Origin: Sanguinoderma infundibulare
Lineage: Eukaryota; Basidiomycota; Agaricomycetes; Polyporales; Polyporaceae
DNA: 64,000 nucleotides
Direction: 5' to 3'
Assembly (NCBI GenBank): GCA_032821775.1
Contig: JAVLRN010000004.1
Span: forward strand, 2,046,001 to 2,110,000
The stretch's first letter is position 1, and each line of letters starts with the position of its first letter. The notes under the pieces were generated by a model. The model saw only the letters and a list, made by a program, of their open reading frames with translations, searched no databases and was not told the DNA's origin. Both the position numbers and the translations under genes were made by a program. Positions 1-12,062 of this stretch are shown here, piece after piece.

Positions 1-384
1 GGTGAGCAAAACAATGCCATCCAAAGACTTGGCATCCTGAAGTGTGGCATTGGCAGCAGCAAGAGTGTCTTGAGCAGCAATGAGCTCAGCTTTATGAGCC
101 CTGACTTTGCACTCATGGAACATGACTGAGTATTGCTGGATGAAGTTGAGTGCCTTGTCACAGGAAAAGAGCTTCTGGTCGATGAACAACTTAAGAATGT
201 CAAAGACACTATCAAAAGGAGCATCACTGTGGAGGAGACCGGAAGATGGATCGGCCTCCACACTGTTGATGTACTCTTGAAGGAGAGACACTAGGTGGGG
301 TCCATGAGCACGCTTGATAGGAAGTTGGTGAAGACTCTGGACCACATCGAGGAAAGGTGACTTGGCAGATGGAGTGGCGGACAT
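1..384 (-). CDS. Unrecognised helical protein, N-terminal 128 codons, runs off the left edge
   Basis: Read on the minus strand from an ATG at 384, the frame stays open for 128 codons to base 1, so the gene continues outside the window. The protein starts MSATPSAKSPFLDVVQSLHQ and is rich in Leu, Ala, Glu and Lys. The last 40 or so residues, with an AAQDTLAAANATLQ stretch, look like an amphipathic helix or coiled coil. There is no signal peptide and no domain I recognise. An intact frame is unusual in this window, so it may be a live gene or a young element. The ATG is chosen because it is the first one and no upstream in-frame extension looks coding. Confidence 0.5.
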   Translation of the reverse strand, partial: MSATPSAKSPFLDVVQSLHQLPIKRAHGPHLVSLLQEYINSVEADPSSGLLHSDAPFDSVFDILKLFIDQKLFSCDKALNFIQQYSVMFHECKVRAHKAELIAAQDTLAAANATLQDAKSLDGIVLLT

Positions 385-469
385 GATGGTAGGAGACAGA
401 GGGACATGTGAGTGGCAAGGTAAATGCAGATGGTGATACATATCAAACAAAACAATGACTATGGCATCA

Positions 470-1340
470 AAATTTGACAGGATCCTCGACTTCTTCTGCT
501 GCAGCAGCTACCTTAGTGGTCATATGGATCCGCACCTTCCACAAACAGAGTAATCAATCAATCCACCACAGACTTCCCCAACTGTTCAGCCACAGAAGAC
601 AACCTTCCAGAACTGCGACCCCCCCTTCAGGAAACGATGACATGAACATAAAGTAGGAAGTGAACCTCTTCTTCCAAGCACGAGTGGTCTGAAGGACCAG
701 GCATGTGAGCTGGACATCGATGTGAGCATGCTCACTATCCAGGGCCACTGCAGCATCTCGAAGATGAAGGGCTGATAGATGCTCCTCATAGGCTCAGTCC
801 TGCTCTGCATGCAGGCTTCACTTAAGATTGAACACACCAACATGGCAGATGAGCTCCTTCACAGTCTCCACAAGGTGCGAAGTATCCAGGATGGTGTGGA
901 CCTCATTATAAAGCACATCAAATTATGGCTCGGTGCTGTTGATGGTGCTGCGCATGTGGCATAGTGTCTCCTAGTGAAGTGCAGAGAACTCTTCAGTGCC
1001 AAATAGAACTGAATTGGACGGAGAACCTAAAATGACATACAATGTGATAGAAGATGGCCCCAAGCTTTTCATGAAGCTTGTCCTCATCAAAGTTGCCACT
1101 TTTAATGGATGTGGCAAGACCTCTGATGCCAGCAGAAATAAGAGCACACATCTGTGAGTCAAGGAGAGAGGATACCTATGTCCATTCATCAATGAGGGAC
1201 TTGGAAGAGAGAGGATCAAAGAAATCAATGTTGGTCAGAAGCTTGTCATTCAAAGATGTTAGCATACTGGGCATGGCTGGGCGGATGCAATTGATGGAGT
1301 GCTCATTTAAGAACCTCAGAAGAAGAAGACAAGGGTGACA
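470..1340 (-). pseudogene. Decayed minus-strand coding remnant, family not recognised
   Basis: Several minus-strand stretches in shifting frames read like real protein, for example FDPLSSKSLIDEW near 1190-1220, GIRGLATSIKSGNFDEDKLH near 1080-1130 and EVHTILDTSHLVETVKELIC near 840-900. They are separated by stops and frame changes, and a candidate GT-AG gap near 1150 would be only about 24 bp. I read this as one broken multi-exon gene or element ORF. Opposite-strand frames here have no plausible composition. Family unknown. Confidence 0.35.
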
Positions 1341-1749
1341 TCAGCCCTCAATTACACACTGGGGCACCGATGAAACAGGGACCTTATAAATTGTCACCCG
1401 TGCCTTAGGGCCTCGGAGCACTGATTATAGTCTGCAACAAGTGAACAGTGGCTACCGTCTGCTAATAAGTGGAGTCCTGTTCATGACTATGAGCGATTTG
1501 GGGTCCAAACACGAGTGGCACAGCATCATCACACCCTATCACACAACATACAACATGCACATGTGATCATGTATACGCACCATGGGCACTATACTGGTGG
1601 AACAAGTCACAAACACATGGGATCGGACACCAATCAGACAACTGTTACATTGCTCTCAGTGTTCAAATGAGATAGCACATCGCTACAGGACTTCAAGAGA
1701 TGGTCCAGGTCTGATACATCATATGTCGACACTTGGCTATTGAGCCTAA

Positions 1750-2450
1750 TCATGCCTCCAACTCATCGACTGCTCCACTTCCTAGCTCAAGAACTGTATC
1801 CGACGTTCTGACCACCGCTCCTGCCTGAGACTGGATGAATGTGCATAATGCGTGAATGGGAACCGATAACTTGGGGTCCTCAACCTCCAAGAACACCAGC
1901 TGCTCAACCAGCCTCTGTGATTCCAGGATGAGACCTACATCCTCACCAGCAGACACTCAGCACTGGTTGGATTGCATAAGGACAACTGCCTCATGAGATG
2001 CGAGATCAACCATGGCCAAAATGTTGTACCTGGCTGGCACTTTCTCGATGGCTAGATGAGACAGCTCTGATAAGACAGTGTGTGACATCTCGTATCGGTG
2101 TTGGACCACACCGAGCTGGCCCTATGAATACATGAGCAGGGACACACACACCATAGCCTAGATCAAGACTCACCAGCTCATACGCAAGAGCAATAAACCA
2201 AGCCTGCATGTGAGACTCACTCTCCTCTTCCTTGAGGTCGATGTGCAACTGACCCAGATGGTTTTGAACTTAACAGTATAAGGTGGTGCCCAACTCATCG
2301 CGAAGGAACTCAAGCTCATCATGGATGTTCTCGTTGAACAGCTGCTGCAGATGGAGCTTGAGAGGAGGTCCGAGCCAGTACATGAGAGTAGAGGACAGTG
2401 ACAGATGATCAGGGACGAAGAACTGTTGGTAAAATGTCACATTTGGAAGG
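1750..2450 (-). pseudogene. Decayed minus-strand coding remnant, possibly the 5' part of the same gene as 470-1340
   Basis: Minus-strand translation gives coding-like text: VPDHLSLSSTLMYWLGPPLK, then LFNENIHDELEFLRDELGTT, an in-frame stop, LGQLHIDLKEEESESHMQAW, and after a frame change GLILESQRLVEQLVFLEVED. Leu/Glu-rich helical composition suggests an intracellular protein. At least one stop and one frame change break it. Order and strand fit being upstream of the 470-1340 remnant, but I cannot prove they are one gene. No family recognised. Confidence 0.35.
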
Positions 2451-2459
2451 CTTTTACAG

Positions 2460-3380
2460 CAGCATCGGACAGTACTATGGACCCCTCTTCACTCTGATGG
2501 CTCCCCAATTCTGGACAGCAAACTAATACCAATCATGGTGATACACTATCCCAGGGCCTGTGAACAGTCGAGATGACCAAGGGCTGAGGAAGGCGAGGTC
2601 AGAGCGATGTCACCAGTGTCAGGGGTGAGTACAGTCTTGGGTTCCCTTTGGTCGTGATCATAACCAGTGCCAAGAAAGGGGAAAGGAGTGTGTGAGGTTG
2701 AAGGTCAAAAGTTGTGGCAGAAGTTGTGTGATGAGTTGCTGTCACTGTCACAAGTCAGTCAGTTGCAAGTTGCTGTCGCAAGCTGCAGGTAATGGCTGAT
2801 CGAAGCCGAAGTCGAATCACAGTCGCTCATTGGAGAAATGAGAGGTAAAGGGTGGGGATCCAAGATTGTCTGCCCAAACAGCAGCGAAAGAGGTTAAGTA
2901 CATTGGTAACAGGAACTACATGTGACAGCTATGGCCTAGCCTGCCTTGTGGCAATGAGTGATCACAGAACCAGCATCGGAAACCCTCTGAAACTCCAGTG
3001 ATCAGTGTGTGACTGCAACCAGATTGGGCAACCACAGTCGGCTTGTCTTGGCAGGTCGTGGTCACTGTTGCACAGTTGCACGATTCTTCAGCTTCTGGTC
3101 ATCATGACCTGTACCTGCCGCATAAGTAACCTTTCGTGAGGGACGATCTGCGACCAGTTGCACAATGTGATGGAGAAAGCAACTGTGTGACTTAACTTGT
3201 GGCCCATCACTGTGTGACCATAGGGACAGTTGAGGATGGGCCGAGTCATGACACCAATTGTGGCTGAATACACTTGGTACCTTTGATGGTTTAGCCTTAG
3301 TGCAGTGTCATCACAGGTGACCGGCTTCTTCAGCTCCCATCAGTATCAAACCTGGTTGGCAGGCCAGGCTGCCGCCATGT
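2460..3380. other. About 0.9 kb with no supportable gene
   Basis: Short frames only, many stops on both strands, no motif or clear repeat recognised. Probably decayed transposon or intergenic DNA. Confidence 0.4.
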
Positions 3381-4062
3381 GTGCCCGAGTCACATAGCCC
3401 AGAGACGCCAATGAGCCGGCAATCACTGAGAAGTCAGTCGAGTCACCTCTGTTGTCCAAATGGAGAAGCCATGTCGGATTCCACAGTCAGAAGCATCGGG
3501 TGCACATCAGTGCCCTCATTCCCTCTGTTGAGATTGTCTTTCAGTGGAGTACATCTGTTTGATTGCAACTTGATTTTTCTAGAAGCACACCTCCATTTGT
3601 TGCTGAAAATCCTACCCCCAATTGGACTCTCTGGAGCTGGAGTACTACCTACCACCCGTCGCAAGCTCTATGTTAAAGTCTTCTTCCTCCTCAACCACAG
3701 CACCACCATGGCGAAGGAGCGGACTTGCCTTCGAGGCTTGGGAGGAGTATCCCATCATTGCCTGGCCACACACCCCTTTAAGAGTCTTTAAGTCTTCCGA
3801 GCCCCACCAGTGGAGTGTGACCAAGTCGCAGCTGATGCACTGGCATGAGGTGCTTGAGTATAGTGATGGTGATTATGGTGCGCCCTCTCCCAATGTTGCT
3901 ACAAGTCTGCCCATTGAGGGCAGTGAGAAAGCTTGTTCAGCCGAGGAGGGTTCCAAGGTTGAGATGGTGGACATGGTGTTCAGCAGCACAGAGTCTATCC
4001 AGAGTGCTCCAGATGACCTTGCTCCACTCCTGAATGCTAATGCTAACCGATGTCCTCTTTAA
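3381..4062 (+). other. Weak overlapping plus-strand frames, coding status doubtful
   Basis: Two overlapping plus-strand frames are open here, 3381-3791 and 3622-4062. The second has a Ser-rich start (MLKSSSSSTTAPPW) and an acidic Ser/Glu-rich end, but the frame begins at TTG rather than ATG. Neither contains a domain I recognise. A real exon of a lost gene is possible. Composition alone does not settle it. Confidence 0.2.
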
Positions 4063-4306
4063 CCTTCTTCCACAAATGTGAGTGAGCCATGCAGGTTTGA
4101 GGTCATCCAGGAGCAATAGGTGTTGCTTTCAGATGCAAAACTTGCTTCCTGTGGCATATCCAATGGAGCATTTGCAACCTGTGGGCTCAGAAATCAGTTG
4201 GATCATGTTTGCACATTCTGTTCAGCATGACAGCTTCGAGTTGCCCTAGTGTGTGTTGAAGGGTCTTACATGTTATAATGCTGTTGGCGCAGCAATGTTG
4301 ATCACT

Positions 4307-4445
4307 TCTGAATGGCTCCAGACACGCACATCAAGTCTTCCAGTCCCAGGATGGCTATTCCCATGCACTGATCAGGGAATAACTGTCAGAGGACTAGAAG
4401 ACTTGATGTGCATGTCTGAAGCCATCCAGGATGATATATGTTGCT
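4307..4445. repeat. Imperfect inverted repeat, about 27-bp arms
   Basis: The arm at about 4313-4347 (GGCTCCAGACACGCACATCA, continuing to about 4347) returns in inverted orientation at about 4393-4428, differing only by C/T or G/A changes. The loop is about 45 bp. It could fold as a hairpin in RNA or be the decayed end of a small inverted-repeat element. Confidence 0.5.
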
Positions 4446-4449
4446 TTGC

Positions 4450-5320
4450 AATGCCCAGAAGTTCACATACGAGGGTTTGGTCCTGAAAACTCAAAAGTCA
4501 GTTATTGCGGATACTTATACAGGAGCTCTTTGACTCACCTGGAGCACACTGAAGGGCTTCAAACCTGTTAACTCAAACACCAGCTTAGCAGGTGCAAAGC
4601 AGACAGGCGAAAATGTCAGCCATACATGGGAACAGACATTTCACGCTAATCGCAGAGATGCATAGAGTTCCAAGATCACCACACAAGTTTCCAGAGGATG
4701 ACATCAAGGTGAGGCTCAAGTAGACTCTAGCATAAGTGTTGACAAGTCACAAACCCTCAGAGATGAATTTATCTGAAACATAGCGGCAGCAGCGAGAGAT
4801 GACATAGGGGAGGAGATGGTGGCAGTGGCGGAAGGAGACTCGAGGCAGGCATGGGATCTCACCTCTCACTTGAGAGCCAGATAGGTGCCTGTGGACTGGG
4901 ATGCATTTCTGCATTGGCGGGGCCTCAGAGTCCCTTGTCAGTTGTAGACACTGTTCAGTGTATTTCTGTCTTGAATGCCTTCTTGCCTTTTTCTCATTTT
5001 TGACAGCCTCTGCCTGATGCCATCACCAGAGTCAACATGAATATACCTCCGAGTGTACTGATGTAGACCTACCCTCCATCTCCAATACAGTCCCTTCTGA
5101 TAATACACCTTTCATCTTCAATACACCCTCCCCAGAGAGTACAAAGGCAAGTGATTGATCCAGGAGATTGCAGCACAGATGTGCATGTGGCTATCAACCA
5201 TGCCCCATCCAGGAGGTAACCGCTCCCTGCCTGGAGTCATGCCACCCCTTTGTGGAACACAAAAGTAAACGGTATCAATGAAGGAGCTACTAAACAGGTC
5301 ATCAAGCTTGAAAATCATCA
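4450..5320. other. No recognised gene
   Basis: About 0.9 kb between the inverted repeat and the GH76 remnant. Only short frames are present, and purine-rich stretches near 4790-4840 are low complexity. Nothing assigned. Confidence 0.4.
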
Positions 5321-5397
5321 TGCCTTCTCCCAGATATAATCACTCACCACAGATATGGCTGCATTGACCATGGAGAGAGCATGGGAGGATGGATGCA

Positions 5398-6230
5398 CTA
5401 TGCTGCATGGATCGCAGCAATGAACATGTCCAACCTCGCCAGCTGCCCCCACATTGTGAACCCCTGTGGCAGCCCTGCCCGCATGCTTGAGTAGTTGCTC
5501 CCATTCACCATGAGCTTCAGCAGTGCATTCAGCTGCACATTCACATATGAGTGCGCAAGATCCACAGTGGCTCATTGTCTGTGCACTTCGTGACACAGTT
5601 GTATGCATCATTGATTTCACACACAAAGATCGCCTTGAAGCTAACACCATCATTGTTCGAGTCCAGGGATGTACCCTCGGTGCAGACGCCATTCACGTCC
5701 ATCCACACTGAGGACTTCATTGTGGCATTGGTGGTCATCATCACAAGGTCGTGCCATTGCATGTCATGTGAGACATTGTAGAGGACTTTGAACCCTTTGA
5801 TGAACTTGTCTGAGTTGTATGTGAAAAGCCTGTGTGCAGAGATAGATAAGTGCATGGCGACTTGGAGAGAAGGGCAAAATGTACCAGTTTGCAGGTGAGC
5901 GTGAGCAGTCCTTGACATACACAGTGTCGAGAATGATGCTGTCACTGTTGAGGTTGAGGTTCTTGATCCAGGTTGTGCTCTCGATCATGGTGTTGGTGTA
6001 CTTGGCATCCCCAGTGGCTTCTGTGAGGTATGCAGAGAGCCTGTGAAGATGAGGCTGTATGAGCGACAATTTCTATATACTTTTTCAATTGCTAGAAAGG
6101 GTGCACACATCAGGAAGAGACCCGTCATGATACTGTTGATATTGTCATCTGCAGGATCCATTTTCCAGAAGACACCACCAGCCATGGATTCTAGATAATC
6201 ATGAGGATATATGTGCAAAGCGAGGTACAA
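5398..6230 (-). pseudogene. GH76-like glycosyl hydrolase (alpha-1,6-mannanase type) pseudogene
   Basis: On the minus strand the order of motifs is that of fungal family-76 hydrolases: GGVFWKMDPADDNINSIMTG with its acidic pair, LSAYLTEATGDAKYTNTM, TWIKNLNLNSDSIILDTVYV, then SRSPANW. A clean 55-bp GT-AG intron at 5830-5884 splits the Trp codon and restores W-LFTYNSDKFIKGFKVL. Next come SNNDGVSFKAIF and the C-terminal motif TMWGQLARLDMFIAAI, ending at a stop at 5398. The C-terminal part lies in another frame, so a single-base indel sits near 5551-5557. The 5' exons before the DDN motif and the signal peptide are missing, and the splice near 6070 is not clean. Family members act on alpha-1,6-mannan at the cell surface. 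This copy is broken. Confidence 0.75.
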
Positions 6231-6364
6231 GGTTCACTCATGGCTATCGCATGTAGACTCAAAGTTGAAGTTCTTGGTCAAGACCAAGCTGAAATTCAGC
6301 ACAACGATGCTGCAATGAAAGGAGTGTGTATCTCTGACACTCAAGGACAGAACTGGAACAAGGT

Positions 6365-6440
6365 CTGATATTGTGAGGTAAGAGACTAAGTACATGGATG
6401 AATGTACTACATACCTGATATTGTGAGGTAAGAGACTAAG
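6365..6440. repeat. 26-bp perfect direct repeat
   Basis: CTGATATTGTGAGGTAAGAG (then ACTAAG) occurs at 6365-6390 and again at 6415-6440. A partial inverted copy (GTCACAATATCAGG) follows at about 6442-6455. It lies just downstream of the end of element A pol, between it and the GH76 remnant, roughly where a 3' LTR would be expected. No LTR is recognisable. Confidence 0.6.
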
Positions 6441-6481
6441 GGTCACAATATCAGGTGAGAGAAAATATATACTATGTGTAT

Positions 6482-9400
6482 TTAAGCTAAGAAGATGTCC
6501 AAGTAAGGTATGAGGGGACCAAAGGTAGGAAAGAGATTCATAGACAAGGGGAGTTTGAGTGTGTAAACAGAGGATTCAGGGAATGCACATAATATTCTGT
6601 ATGGACCATCATATCAAACAATGAACTTCATGACCCAGTTGTCCCCACATTGCATGTACACACAATGGTGATGCAGCATGGAGAGCAACATGAGGTTGCC
6701 AACCTTGTAAGGAGGATCTTTAGAATGCCCCCAGTTAGCAGCAGTCATCTACGCAAGCTTTGCTGCGGCAAGGATGTCTTGTGCTTCAGAGACATTGTGT
6801 TCAATATGAGAGATCAGGTCCATGGCCAGTTTACTTTTGTCCATGGTGTCTGTGGTGCCAGCTTCAAAAAGAGGAGGAAGGACATAAAGTTGACATCTGA
6901 GGTGAAGTTGGAAGTGGGAGAATTTTGTTGAGTTGTTGATTATGGACATGATTGCAAATCAGACATGAGGTAAGGTCTTGGCCCATCCTTGTTAGTTCCG
7001 AGTGACATGGTAATGGAGGGTTTGGATCACAGGCTTGTTGGTGCATTTAGAGCTGCTGTCAGTTTGAGGGTGAAAAGCTGTCAACATTTTGATTTTGACC
7101 CCAGCAAGGCAGTGAAGCACCTTCCAAAATGCTGAGATAAAAAGCTTGTCACAGTCTGAGATGATCTCCATGGGCAGTCTGTTCTCACAGTACCAGTAGT
7201 CAAAGAACTGAGTGATAAATTCTTCAGTGGTGATGTCCATGTGGGTGGATATGAGATGAATCTCAGTGCTGAGATGGTCCATTATGGTTGCAATGCAGTC
7301 AAAACTATCATTATCAGGGAGACATCCAATGAAATTGATGGCAATTGAGCTTCTACGGGCATCAGGAACAGGGAGAGGGTGCATGGGGCCAGTTGGCTTA
7401 GTGGTGAGTGATTTGTTGCATTGGCAGTCTTTGCATAAGGGGATGTACATCTTGGCAAGTTCTTTTTGCATGCATGGCCAGTAGTAGGCATGATGGAGGT
7501 AGGCATAAGATTTATCAAAGCCAAAATGGCCCATTGCATCATGTGCACAGTGAAAGAGGCCCTCACAGATGTGAGTGATGCGGGGTACAGCAAGACAGCC
7601 ACCTACAAAGAGAAGACCATTGTGTTCCATGATACCAGCAGAACTGATGTGTTTGCATAGAGATAGGCACCATTTGTCCTTCCAGTAACCCTCATGAATA
7701 GTGTCCAACCACTTAGGGTCAAAGGCGATCTAGAGAGATCCTGGGACGATGGTGATGGATGAGAGGAGAGGGTCAGGGCATTCTCATAAAACATAGGATG
7801 CTCCTTGCATGAGTGAGATCGCACAGGCAGATGTGGATGGCAGGAGAATGTTGACCTCTGGCATGCATGAGAGTGCATCTGCAATGACATTCTCTTCTCC
7901 TGGGATGTATCAGATGTTGAAGTTGTATTGGCCTAAGAATTCCTGCCACTGTGCTTGCCTCCAGGAGAGAGTTTTCTGTCAAGTGAAGTTCTCCAATGTG
8001 TGGTAATCCATATACACTGTAAAAGGAATGCCGAGTAGGTCGACACATCATTTCTCCAAGGCTCATACAATTGCAAGCAGTTCTTTCTTGTGGATGGAGT
8101 AATTCAATTGCGCACCAGTGAAGGGAGCAGAGTCAAACATGACGGGGTGGGCTGTTTCGAGGGAGGGACCAAATGAAAGCATTGTGCTGGTGCAGAAGTC
8201 GCTGGTGTTGCAGGAAACAAAGATGTGGTTGGTGTCCAGCACATTGTGATCTATGACCATGAGGTATTTGCAGCTGCATATAAGGTGTTTTATGGTGTCG
8301 AAGGCAGCCTGGTGTTCAATCGTTCAGACAGGCCAGTGTGTGTCAATGTCCTTGGTAGTAAGCATATTCAAAATCCACATATATTCTGTGAGATTTGGCA
8401 AGAAGGCAGCAATGTAATGGACGAGATGAAGGAATGAATGTACTGCAGATGCAGAGCAAGGGACAGGCCAGTTAAGGATCTTGTCTACCTTTTTCCCATC
8501 TGGTTCGATGCTGCATTGAGAGATATGGTGACCCAGAAAGTCGAGTTCGAGAAGGAAGAGGGAGGTCTTCTTGTCCAACACATAGAGGTGTGCTGCACAG
8601 AGAGCTTTGAGGATCAATTTGACATATCAGCAGTGTTTCTTCAATGACTGGGACCAGATGATGATATCATCTAGGTAGACATGGTAGAACTTTCCAATGT
8701 AGGGGTGTAGCACAGCATTCATCTATCATTGGTGAGTTGATGGCACATTCTGGCAACCTTGTGGCATTATTGTCCATTTATATAAGCCAAAAGGTGTCAT
8801 GACAGCTGTGTATTTGATGTCATCAGAATAAACGGGGGTCTGAAAGAAGGAGTTGGTCATGTCGAGCTTCACTCAGATTTTACCCTTAGCACAATCCATG
8901 AAAATGTTGCTGATCTTGGGGAGCGGGTGCATGTCTGGAACTGTATTGATATTGAGGACATGGTAGTTGTTAACCCGGTGTAGTTTTGCAGTGAGGTCTG
9001 TCTTGGGCACAAAAAAAGTGGGTGAGGCATATGGGCTGTCCAAAGGATGGATGTAACCCACAGCCAGATGCTTGTTCAAGAGGACCTTCCACACCTCACA
9101 ATACTTTTTAGAGCAATCATACTGCTGCTGTGCAATGACCATGTTGGCATCTTTGAGCACAAAGTGGTGGTAGATGTCCATAGGCATCTGTGAGATGTGG
9201 GGAATGTCAGATGGGAAGCAATCAGTGAACTTAGACTTCATTGCAGCATTTTTGAGCTCAAAGACCTCCACAGCCACCAAGAGCTCTACTTGTGTGCAAA
9301 CAGCATTAGCTGCAGATGCAAACCCATCCATGGCAGAGGCATCCACACTTATACAGCACTCTGCTGTATGCTGTTCAAGCTCATGCAGGAAGCAGTGCTG

Positions 9401-11092
9401 AGTGGCACGTCTCTCCATGTGCATGACAGCACAAACCTCAAGAGCTGTCTGATGGCAGATGTGGGGAGGGAAAAGGGGAGGGATGGGTCTGGGTGTAGGT
9501 CCGAGCAGGTTGCAGTCAGTGCATTTGTCGATCAGGGTGTGTGTGGCGTGGTCTTCAACGATATGATTGGATTCAAGCCATGATTTGCCTAGAATTACAG
9601 GAGCACAGAGGTCCTTAACAACCAATGCTTGTGAGATGCACAATGCCCAGGACAGGACCACTAATGATACAGAAAGCTTTACAAACTCATTGCTCTCCAC
9701 ACAGCTGGAACCTTTGATTCCCCATGTGTTCTTCAACTGATACATCATGGGCAGCTTGTGGATATGAACATCCATTGTGAGGGCAATATCACACCTAATC
9801 AGAACTGGTCTGGCACTGCTGTTGATCAGCATGTCATAAATCAGAGAGTCAGGATAAGGGGACATGCGAGTGCAGAGAAAGGTTTGATCAGCAAAGAGTG
9901 GAGGAAGGTACAAGTCAGACTCAGATCTGTTGCCCAGAATGTCAGAGATGTACATGGGCAGAGAGTCAGTGTCTGTGGCTGTGGAGCTGCCAGTGATGGA
10001 GGGTGCAGCAACAGGGATGGCAGTAACTTTGTCATCGTATATGGGCTCAGCTGTCACCGCAGCAGCTGAACAGGCCTGAGCAGGGTGTGCTTGAGCAGGG
10101 TGTGCCTGTGCAGGGCATGCGTTTTCCTTCCTGGGTGTGAGGTGGAGGTATTGTGTCATGAGCGGAACATAGTCGCTTGCCTTAGGAGCACCATTGGGGC
10201 AGTTTCGAGCTGTGTGTGAGGATTTGTCAAAGACATTGATGAGGCGACACTTGAAACAACCTTGGTTACATTTGAGGATGTAATGTTCATCCTGCATCAT
10301 CTGTGGCAGTGCAGCGGTGTACTTGTACAATGTGTTGGTACTGAGGCAGTAGTGGCTGTTACCAGCCAAGCCCATTGCAAGGATGGCACATATGCAGCTG
10401 TCAATGGCATTGTTGATGTGGCAATGCACGTCATCCTGAGCTGCAACAGCGGTCTTCCAGGTGTTGAAGTCACGGATGATATGGATGTGGTCCATGTTGA
10501 TCAAGGTTTTGAGATCTGACATGCAGTTGGAGTGGAGGACAAGGTGTAAGCCATCATCATTGTAGTATTTCTGAGAGGAAACAAGCTCAGCATTGAGGGT
10601 GTTGATCTGGAGGATGAAGTTCAGAAAGGACTGATTGTCATGTTGTTTGGTCACCAGAATCTTCTCCTTAAGGGTTTCCACCCAGTTTGAGGAGAGGAAG
10701 TGAGTGTGAACTTCACCCATGAACTGGTTGTAGGGCATTCCATCGAAGCAGAGGTGATCGCAGTCATACCAAAAGTATATGACCATGTTTTTAAACCCCA
10801 TTGAGGATTTGAACATCTGATTTTTAGGGAGAATGTTGCAGTCATGGAAGAAGCTGAGATTTGCTGACTCTCAAACATTGAGAATGGCAGGAGTGATGGT
10901 GCCATTGCTAATGATGGGTGCAGTGATGATCCAGAGTGGGGCCTGAACATGTAGGACATACTCCAGGGAAAGGCAGGGCACTGTGGGTGAAGGGAGCAAG
11001 GAAGTCTCAGGTCTCGTGTTCACTGAACAGCCAACTAAGCAAAGTGGAGGGCCTTCAAATGGAAAGGGGAAGGTGTGAAGAAGGTCCAACAT
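6482..11092 (-). pseudogene. Element A gag-pol (Ty3/gypsy), decayed
   Basis: One decayed polyprotein frame, read right to left. Gag starts at the ATG at 11092, with a zinc knuckle reduced to a CFKC...CP remnant near 10200-10260. The protease motif reads LINSSARPVL, so the catalytic DSG is lost. The RT core has an intact HVYLDDIIIW near 8660-8690, followed by RNase H and the integrase at 6992-7708 (zinc-binding CKDCQCNKS, then INFIG, IISDCDKLF and SSSKCTNK). The C-terminal domain has YDGPYRIL and the frame ends at 6482. Two integrase catalytic residues are changed by G-to-A type transitions: Asp to Asn at 7334-7336 and Glu to Lys at 7046-7048. Trp codons became TGA near 10872 and 8871. Expected Arg positions are often Cys or His. 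It cannot be autonomous. Confidence 0.85.
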
Positions 11093-11224
11093 GCTGCAGG
11101 CTTGGACCTGGATAGGAGAGAATCAGACTGAATCAATAAAGGTCAGAAGCATTCAAAACAAGTCATAGACAGGAATAGGTAAGAAGGAGTAGAGTCAAGT
11201 GGCACTCAAAGCTCAACTAGAGAA

Positions 11225-11264
11225 ATCACTAGAGCTAGATGGACTAGATGGGCTAGAAGCTAGA
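11225..11264 (-). repeat. Element A 5' leader, CTAGATGG-rich, cut by the composite insertion
   Basis: The plus-strand text CTAGATGGACTAGATGGGCT, continuing AGAAGCTAGA, abuts LTR1. The same word recurs at 29711-29748 and 52536-52568, next to A-type LTRs. It therefore looks like the leader next to the A-family LTR, here interrupted by the 18.4-kb composite. The last five bases (11260-11264, CTAGA) match the five bases after LTR3 (29697-29701). Confidence 0.6.
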
Positions 11265-12062
11265 TGTTACATTTCAATACCTGCAAACCTTATGCAGGTA
11301 TCAATACATAGTCGAGTATTGAATCTAACCTTACTTATCGAAGTAAAGCCATGAGTTGTTGTCCGAACAACCCAAGAGATGTGCTATCCAAAGGAGAGTC
11401 CCCTAGTCTATAGGCAATAACTTAGATGTTTGATCTACAGTCATTGACTATCAAGGCCTGATAATGTCTGAGCAATGCAGGTGACTAAAGTATCTTTTAA
11501 AAGACTTTGTACACAACTTAGGGAGTCCCCCTAGCTAGGGTAAGAGGTAATGGGGGTGGTCCCCTATTGATGTGACTTATAAAATAGAAACTAGACAGTT
11601 TCCATGGAATAGGGTAGGCTCCTGTGGATAGGACAGGAGACTGAAAACTGGGGGTCACTACTGAGGCATCACCCCTTATATACATGTCTAGATGCTGCAC
11701 TCTGCACAGCTTGGTAGACTACAGACTACGGACTGTGGACTACAAACTGTGGACTACGGACTATGGACTACAGACTACGAAATGAGTCATAATGAGTCAT
11801 TACTGCAGACTGCGGAAAAGGGTTATAAGAAGTACTAGATATGTCCGAAGGAGATGTAAGCATAGAAAATGTGCAGACACAAGGGTACTGTGTCTGTGCA
11901 GTTGCATGACTGCTGTGTCTGCGCGGATGCAAGGGTAGTGTGTCCATGCAGGCATATGAAAGCTATGGTTGTGCAGACACATAAGTGCTGTGTCCATGCA
12001 GTTGCCTGCGAGTATAAGTATGTGAAAGAAAAAGATAGTCCCCTTAGAACAGCATTGTAACA
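11265..12062 (-). repeat. LTR1 (3' LTR of element B)
   Basis: Begins TGTTAC and ends GTAACA. On the minus strand a purine-rich tract (GGGAGAGGGAGCTGA, 12063-12077) directly precedes it, as expected for a 3' LTR. It contains a TATATAAG box (minus sense), AGTTTTCAGTCT (11638-11649 on the plus map) about 33 bp after that box, and heptamer-like repeats of GACTAYGGA type near 11710-11780. The first 430 bp match LTR3 with about 19 differences, all transitions. Confidence 0.85.

Noticed and set aside
586..843. 85-codon minus-strand ORF as a gene
   Set aside because: A different frame in the same place joins better with neighbouring coding-like text. Treated as part of a decayed remnant.
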